A stretch of DNA of 64,000 nt from Austropuccinia psidii (lineage: Eukaryota; Basidiomycota; Pucciniomycetes; Pucciniales; Sphaerophragmiaceae). The notes beneath the pieces were generated by a model, which had not been told where the DNA came from, did not search any database, and saw nothing but the letters and a program-made list of their open reading frames with translations. Where the stretch lies: positions 55,843,569-55,907,568 of the forward strand of contig JALGQZ010000007.1 in assembly GCA_023105745.1 (NCBI GenBank), read 5' to 3'. The position numbers were made by a program, and so were the translations under genes. Position 1 is the first letter of the stretch. Each line of letters opens with the position of its first letter. Below, in pieces: positions 58,341-64,000 of the stretch.

Positions 58341-59967
58341 TGTCACAGGGGCTCTTGGACAGAAATACAAGAGTGGCCTGGCACTCAGCAATCAGGGAAC
58401 TCACTTGGAAGACTCCAAAAGGATAAAGAATAAAAGTAATAAGAATGAATTCCTCTAAAAGATATGCAGGTACAAGATGAGATGCAAAAGAGGAAAGGGA
58501 AGCCAAATGGCCAAAGAGCCAACCAAGTAAGTCCTTAATCACTGTTTCAACCTGCCAAAAATGAATAATGGAATTAGTAAGGATATGACCACCAAATATC
58601 CATTGACAGGCGAAGAAAGAGAAAAGAGAAAGGTGCTAAATGACTGACTTAATAATATCAGTATTTGCTTAACTAAAGTGAAAAGAAAATAGAGATAAAA
58701 TAAAATCAAAATATATTAATTAACTGGGGAAAACCCCCCAGGGTGGAAAGGGTAGCCGGTATATGTGAAAAGTTGGGAGCTTGAGTTCTTCAGGCTGAAA
58801 ACTGATCTGTATTGATCCTTGAGGCTGTACTGATTCTTTTGGGAATTGATACAGCTGGCTAATATTGAAATTGAATTGGGTTGAATGAATTTCCCATGAT
58901 TGAAAATGAAATACAGGTCTTGATGGATCCAGACTGTATTGAAATGAATATGGTTGCCAAGATGGATTGAGTGGAGCTTTGACACTTGACAACTTCCTTT
59001 TGGCATTGCCTCTTGAATACACTTGAGAATGAATTGAAAGTATTCCCTTGGAATGAATACTTGGAGTGAGAATAACCAATGACTGCTTGATGGCGTCATT
59101 GGTCTTTGACGCTGAAACACTTGCTCTTGAGCCTTGATGATTCCTCTGAATGATTGGGTGCCTTGATGACGTGATGAGATGTTGGAATGTTGAAATGAAC
59201 ATTTGATATTGCCACCATTGAATTGCTGTTGAAAAATGATGCACAATGATATATAACATCATTTATGGCATATTGGTTGATTGGCAAGAAGATTACGTCC
59301 AAAGGTCTTGAGATGGAAAGGCAGAGGGAAAAGGATGGATGTAATGGCTTCAGAGCTTGGAATGGTGTTTCTGGGCCTTTTGGGGTTTTTGGCCACTTTT
59401 GGGTTCTGAGCCAAAAACTGGCCCAAAAGGCGGGAAAGTGTCTTTTGGACACTTTGCGTCAAAGTGCGCAAAAATGCGCAAAATGCGCAAAAGTGCGCAA
59501 AAATGCGCAAAATGCGCAAAAGTGCGCAAATATGCGCAAATGCGCAAAGTGCGCAAAAAGTGCGCAAATGCGCAAAAGTGCGCAAAATGCGCAAAAAGTG
59601 CGCAAATGCGCAAAAAGTGCGCAAATGCGCAAAAAGTGCGCAAATGCGCAAAAGTGCGCAAAATGCGCAAAAATGCGCAAATGCGCATTATGAGCCCAAA
59701 TGGCCAAAAACAGCCATTTGGGCCATTTCCCCTGGTTTTGAGGGAAATGACCAGAAATACCCATTTGGCCATAAATTGCCGCTATGGGTGCTGGATTGAG
59801 GTGAAGGGCCATGAAGGCCCCAAAACACAAATGGCCATAAATGGTCCATGAGATGATGACGTGGCCATATTGGCCACTGGTGATGGATATGGCCAATTGG
59901 CCATAAAAGGGCTGTGGCTTGGTATGCCATATGGGGATCCAAGGGAGTGAATTGCCATGGTTGTGAC
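58341..59967 (-). repeat. 3' LTR of element E (family B)
   Basis: 1627 bases, ends TGTCACA and TGTGACA, colinear with the LTRs at 47877-49536 and 52975-54641. In place of part of the GC-rich module it carries an array of GCGCA words (59464-59690) followed by the hairpin (59694-59723). Left flank GATGC; the matching duplication would be outside the window. Confidence 0.88.
59464..59690. repeat. GCGCA microsatellite array in LTR
   Basis: About 24 copies of GCGCA spaced 8-11 bases apart by A-runs and GT/AT steps. Every unit retains its CpG. The ORFs over it (Cys/Ala/His/Phe or Lys/Cys/Ala repeats) are artefacts. Confidence 0.92.
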
Positions 59968-59990
59968 AGTACCCCCCACCTTGAAATGGT
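59968..59990 (-). other. Polypurine tract of element E
   Basis: On the minus strand AAGGTGGGGGGTAC stands immediately before the LTR start TGTCACAACC, the canonical position for plus-strand priming. Confidence 0.75.
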
Positions 59991-60778
59991 GAGCTCCTGA
60001 GCACCAATACAAGGTGAAGCCTGTTGAGGCTATTGGAAGGATTTTGAGAGAGTGATTCAAGAGGACTGATTAATGTAAAAATTTGAAAACTGATATTAAG
60101 AATTTGACATTTGACGCAGGACTTGCTTGATCTTCTTTTGACATTGGCTTCATGATTTGAATTTGATTTTGAAATGAATGAAAATTTTTGACGTGATAGT
60201 TGACGTGATAAAAGGAAATTTAAAATAAAAGTAAAATAGAAATAAAGAATGAAACTGAAAATAAGAAAAGAAAAGGAAAAAGAAAAAAGAAAAATGAATT
60301 GAATCTTGAGGAGGTTCCAATCTTCATCACGGAGGTTCATAACTGATTTTGAAATTGGCCAAGGACCTGGAAAGATAAAATTGATGCCAGGTGCTCACAA
60401 AGTGGCCAAGGTGATGTTTTGACAAGATTGTAGACCCCTCAGGGAAGTGCACACCAGGAGAGGAACTTACTTTTGGTAGTTACCACTCCCGCCAGTGCCA
60501 TAAAAAATAAAACAAAACTGTTGAAGGAATGAATTTGAATTTTGAAGTCTTGGAAATGAATTGAAAAGTGAATGGCCCATTGTCCCAAGTGAGAATGGCC
60601 ATAAAATTGGAAATGAAGTTGAAAGCCCTGCCAGGGATCTGTGTCCAAAATTGCAAAGTGCTCACAGAGTGGCCAAGGTGATGCTTACAACAAAACAGAG
60701 TAGAATACCCCTAAAGGTGCATACCAGGAGTGGGACTTACTTTTGGTAATTCCTCTCCCCACCAAGCACCATAATGAA
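59991..60778 (-). repeat. Element E 3' tail with duplicated ~115-bp segment
   Basis: Non-coding. Segments 60391-60502 and 60658-60773 are diverged copies (GTGCTCACA.AGTGGCCAAGG, CCAGGAG.GG, ACTTACTTTTGGTA). Each contains a consensus 5' splice donor (AAAGTAAGT) on the element's sense strand, so transcripts could be spliced or mis-spliced here. Confidence 0.6.
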
Positions 60779-62320
60779 TCAAGCTTTTGAAGAATTTGGC
60801 CCAGGCTTGTCAGGATATAATGAATGAAAATCTTTGACAAGTTCAGGACAATTCTTGAGGTTTTCGGTTGGTTCCCAAGTGGATCTTTCTGGGTCTTGAC
60901 TGAAACCTTTCCATTCCACCAGATACCATAATTTTCCTCTCTTGAGCTTTGAGTCCAGTATTTGAGAGACTTCCCATTCCTCTTCTTCTTCAATGGTGAT
61001 TGGAGGAGGAGGCTCTTGATGCCTATTTGGGATTGTTGACGTCTTGACTGGTTCCAACAGGGAAATGTGGAAAACCGGGTGGATGGATTTCCATTGAGAT
61101 GGAAGCTTGAGGTGGTAGGCATGAGTGCTGACTTTCTTCAAGATTGGAAAAGGACCCAGCCATCTTTCAGACAGCTTTTTGGTGGGTCTGGTTGATTTGA
61201 TGTTCTTGGAAGAAAGCCATACCATGTCACCGGGATTGAAAACAGGTGGACTTGCTCTACTTTTATCTGCATACCTCTTAAACCTGTTTATGGCAACTTC
61301 AAGTTCTCTCTTGACATCTTGCTGTACTGATTGGATTTTTGTTGATAACTTTCCAGCCGGAGTGTCTTGAGTGATGTGAACTGAGTCAAAATGAGGATCT
61401 CTTCCATAAACAGTGAAAAACGGTGATTGCTTTGTTGAAGAGTGGTCAGAGTTATTGTAGGCAAATTCAGCCAGAGGGAGCCAGGTGTTCCAATCATCTT
61501 GATGATAACTGACATACATCCGAAGGTACTGTTCTAGTATCTGATTTACCCTCTCTGTCTGTCCATCAGTTTCTGGATGGTAAGAAGTTGACAAGTCTCT
61601 TGAAATCTTGAGCTGCTGACAAAGGTTGGTCCAAAAGGAAGAAACAAAAACAGAACCTCGATCACTAACAATGCTTGAAGGAAGGCCATGCTTTGAGAAA
61701 ATATTCTTGATGAATAAATGGGCCAAGTCTAATGAAGTGATTGAAGCTATTGTTGGAATAAAAATCGCCATTTTTGAGAATCTGTCCACTATGACTAAAA
61801 TTGAATCAAAGGAATTGGACAGTGGCAATTGAGTGATGAAATCCATTGAAAGACAAATCCAAGGACCACTTGGAATTGGAAGAGGCTTGAGGAGTCCAAG
61901 CTTCTTGTGATGAATATTTTTGTTTCTTGAACACTGTTGACAGGATGATACATAGTCCTTGATAAATTGAGTCATGCCGGACCAGTGGAAATCCCGCTTG
62001 ACAAGTTTGAGAGTCTTCTCTTGGCCAGGGTGTCCAGCTAGAGGAGAGTCATGCCGCTTTTGAAGTATATTGAGTTGAATTGTGGGGTCATTTGGGACCA
62101 CCACTCGATCTTTGAAAAGGAGAAGTTTGGAAGAGGAATCAAGAGAATAATCTTGGACAGATTTACCTTTACCCAAATCTTCAAGGACACTTCTATATTG
62201 AGAATCTTGCCACACTGCCTTCTGAATTGAATCAATCAAATTTGAAAATGAATCCACCTTGACTGCAAAAAACTTAGAGGCTTGAATTTCATCTTGCTTG
62301 ATTATCTTCTGATAGTTCAT
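60779..62320 (-). CDS. Integrase-chromodomain part of element E pol
   Basis: 513 codons starting MNYQKIIKQD, ending SSKA. Integrase zinc finger H90-x6-H97...C127-x2-C130; catalytic D160 (SMDFITQLP), D220 (VSDRG) and E256 (TDGQTERVN), with D220-x35-E256. A GPF-type motif (WLGPFPILKK) follows. The C-terminal chromodomain (about 445-505) shows WEVSQILDSK, LVEWKGFS and TWEPTENLKN, with aromatic residues suited to methyl-lysine binding. The frame is open across the junction with the RT ORF; the ATG used here is simply the first Met after the shift. In an intact element it would be one polyprotein with the upstream ORF. It catalyses insertion of the cDNA. Confidence 0.9.
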   Translation of the reverse strand: MNYQKIIKQDEIQASKFFAVKVDSFSNLIDSIQKAVWQDSQYRSVLEDLGKGKSVQDYSLDSSSKLLLFKDRVVVPNDPTIQLNILQKRHDSPLAGHPGQEKTLKLVKRDFHWSGMTQFIKDYVSSCQQCSRNKNIHHKKLGLLKPLPIPSGPWICLSMDFITQLPLSNSFDSILVIVDRFSKMAIFIPTIASITSLDLAHLFIKNIFSKHGLPSSIVSDRGSVFVSSFWTNLCQQLKISRDLSTSYHPETDGQTERVNQILEQYLRMYVSYHQDDWNTWLPLAEFAYNNSDHSSTKQSPFFTVYGRDPHFDSVHITQDTPAGKLSTKIQSVQQDVKRELEVAINRFKRYADKSRASPPVFNPGDMVWLSSKNIKSTRPTKKLSERWLGPFPILKKVSTHAYHLKLPSQWKSIHPVFHISLLEPVKTSTIPNRHQEPPPPITIEEEEEWEVSQILDSKLKRGKLWYLVEWKGFSQDPERSTWEPTENLKNCPELVKDFHSLYPDKPGPNSSKA

Positions 62321-64000
62321 TGGATTCTTGCTGATGAAATCCTCCCCCTCTCCGGGTAAACGTCGTCCCGACGTGACAAGGCATCTGGAAGGGTGGCCAA
62401 GCGGCCGGGGCGGTAAGTGATTGAGAAATGAAATTCAGATAAAAATTCAGCCCAGCGGGCTTGACGGCGAGTGAGAATCTTGGAAGACATGAAATATTGA
62501 AGAGATGAATGATCGGTGAGAACTTCAAAAGGGGAAGAAATAGAAAGAAGGAAAGCTCTCCAGCGCTTGAGAGCCCAGACTATGCCAAGGAGTTCCTTGT
62601 CATGAATCTCATAATTGAGCTCAGCTGGGAGAAGCTTGCGGCTATCAAATGCAATGGGATGTTTTCCTGAGTCAGAGACCTGACTCAGTACAGCACCCAA
62701 GGCATAATCTGATGCATCGGTCTCTACAATGGTGGGTAGAGAAGGATTGAAGTGAGAAAGGATTGGAGCAGTGGTGAATGCCTCTTTGAGTTGATGAAAC
62801 TGTCTAAGAGCTTCCTCATTGAGGGGAAAACGGGAATCTTTCTTGAGGAAACTTGTGAGTGAACTAATTTTCTTTGAATAATTCTTGATGAAACGGCGGT
62901 AAAAATTGGCAAAGCCAAGGAATGATTGAAGAGCCTTGAGGTTTCTTGGAGGTGGCCAATTGAGAATTTGCTGGACTTTTGCTTGGTCCATCTTGAGGCC
63001 TTCAGAAGAAACTACATAACCAAGATATTCCACACTTGAAACATGAAATAGGCATTTGGACGCCTTAGCAAAGAGGTTATTGGCTCTGAGTCTGGAAAGA
63101 ACAGTGGACACATGAGTGACATGTTCTTCCTCAGATTTGGAAAAGACCATAATGTCATCCAAATAAACCACAACATAAACATCAAGAAGATCATAAAAAA
63201 TATCATTGACGAGATTTTGAAAAGAAGCAGGAGCATTGGTAAGCCCAAATGGCATAACCAAGTACTCATAACTACCATATTTGGTTCTAAAACAAGTCAA
63301 ATGTTCATCACCTTCCTTGATTCTGAGCAGGTTATATGCACCACGCAAATCAATCTTGGAGAAGATAGAAGAACCATTGAAAACAGTGAGAAGCTGATTC
63401 ATAGGAGGAACAGGATACTTGTTCTTCCTAGTAACAGCATTGAGCTTGCGGTAATCAACACACAAACGGAGGCCACCATCTTTCTTTTTGACAAAAAGAA
63501 CAGGTGCTCCTGTAGAAGAGGAGCTTGGCCGGATGAAACCTTTCTCTACATTCTCTGAAATGTAGGCCCTGAGTGTATCTGACTCTTGGTTTGATAAAGA
63601 GTAGATCACCCCAACTGGAGGTAGAGACCCCTCCAGCTCGATATGATGATCACAGGCGCGGTGAGGAGGAAGTTTCTCTGCTTTCACCTTGGAAAATACA
63701 TCCAAGTATTGGTGATAAACAGAAGGAACAACCTTCATCATGGTTTCTATTTCTTCTGGCTCTTCCTCTTCATCCCACAACTCCTCCAGGGAGTCATGAT
63801 AAGATGAAGGAGGAAGGTCCATATTCCCAAAGAAGAGATGAAGTGAAGATACAGAATTATCTTCTCCAACATCTTGAATCTCTTTGAAGACTTCATCTCT
63901 AGATGATAGTAATGACTGATGGGAATTAAGGGAAGGAATATGGACAGAAGACGGAAATGATGGTGTTCTAGAATCACCAACCAGAGCTGCACATGATTTG
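62317..64000 (-). CDS. Reverse transcriptase-RNase H part of element E pol (partial)
   Basis: Open from the window edge at 64000 to 62317. Counting from the Met at 63822, RT motifs include LRLCVDYRKLN (118-128), MPFGLTNAPASF (190-201) and the catalytic YLDD (220-223). RNase H has D369, E410, D437 and D480 (LPDALSRR). The ORF ends shortly after PERG because the G-run at 62344-62348 (C-run on the plus strand) appears one base short; the frame carrying EDFIS then leads into the integrase ORF. Protease and gag are upstream of the window. Apart from that single lesion the protein looks intact. A homopolymer sequencing error is an alternative explanation. Confidence 0.9.
   Translation of the reverse strand, partial: KSCAALVGDSRTPSFPSSVHIPSLNSHQSLLSSRDEVFKEIQDVGEDNSVSSLHLFFGNMDLPPSSYHDSLEELWDEEEEPEEIETMMKVVPSVYHQYLDVFSKVKAEKLPPHRACDHHIELEGSLPPVGVIYSLSNQESDTLRAYISENVEKGFIRPSSSSTGAPVLFVKKKDGGLRLCVDYRKLNAVTRKNKYPVPPMNQLLTVFNGSSIFSKIDLRGAYNLLRIKEGDEHLTCFRTKYGSYEYLVMPFGLTNAPASFQNLVNDIFYDLLDVYVVVYLDDIMVFSKSEEEHVTHVSTVLSRLRANNLFAKASKCLFHVSSVEYLGYVVSSEGLKMDQAKVQQILNWPPPRNLKALQSFLGFANFYRRFIKNYSKKISSLTSFLKKDSRFPLNEEALRQFHQLKEAFTTAPILSHFNPSLPTIVETDASDYALGAVLSQVSDSGKHPIAFDSRKLLPAELNYEIHDKELLGIVWALKRWRAFLLSISSPFEVLTDHSSLQYFMSSKILTRRQARWAEFLSEFHFSITYRPGRLATLPDALSRRDDVYPERGRISSARIQ

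Larger units (their letters stand above)
58341..64000 (-). mobile_element. Ty3/gypsy chromovirus E (5' part outside window)
   Basis: From right to left: RT-RNase H ORF, integrase-chromodomain ORF, a 0.8 kb tail with a 267-bp-offset duplication, polypurine tract, then the 3' LTR (59967-58341). Gag, protease and 5' LTR lie beyond 64000. Only one lesion is visible in 3.2 kb of coding, a single-base frameshift, so the copy is fairly young. Confidence 0.85.

Noticed and set aside
59259..59851. Long ORFs on both strands over the GCGCA array
   Set aside because: They translate the microsatellite into Cys/Ala/His/Phe or Lys/Cys/Ala repeats; open frame is a by-product of the repeat.

Overview
The window is transposon-dominated, intron-bearing, AT-rich fungal DNA with no intact host gene. 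I infer a rust fungus (Pucciniales), most probably Austropuccinia psidii. The reasons are short introns with GTAAGT/GTGAGT donors, a chromovirus Gag-Pol and Plavaka/Tnp2 proteins of the type I recall from that very TE-rich genome, and widespread CpG-to-TpG/CpA decay in older copies. The species name rests on memory and was not checked by a search.

Layout. 1-7137: Plavaka-like DNA transposon copy 1, cut by the window start, with an accessory gene (-) and a transposase (+) transcribed divergently. 7138-12648: AT-rich DNA with LTR fragments and unrecognised coding-like stretches. 12649-19214: decayed Ty3/gypsy element D (-) with a nested solo LTR. 19215-about 26640: Plavaka-like copy 2, inverted relative to copy 1 and more decayed. 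26750-30534: SNF2-family ATPase pseudogene (-) split by a solo LTR. 30535-33183: non-coding, ending in a CCAAT/TATA promoter. 33184-34216: cysteine-cluster protein pseudogene (+). 34657-45361: complete, young chromovirus A with near-identical 2.03 kb LTRs, a GTGAA target duplication and a 1932-codon ORF. 45541-50300: 39-bp tandem repeat, then a TET/JBP-like dioxygenase pseudogene (-) split by two solo LTRs. 50406-58340: decayed gypsy element C (-) carrying two nested LTRs. 58341-64000: chromovirus E (-), 3' LTR plus most of pol, running off the window.

How it works together. The pattern is a TE nest: DNA transposons and rust-type multicopy genes (SNF2, cysteine-cluster, TET/JBP-like) are cut by successive waves of LTR elements. 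Only element A, and perhaps E apart from one single-base frameshift, look recently active. The most interesting signals are: a candidate -1 ribosomal frameshift site (TTTCCCAAAG) joining an overlapping gag ORF to the main ORF in element A; a palindrome conserved in the divergent promoter of both Plavaka copies; a hairpin with compensatory change in family-B LTRs; an inverted repeat kept unchanged in diverged family-A LTRs; and the TET/JBP-like pseudogene.
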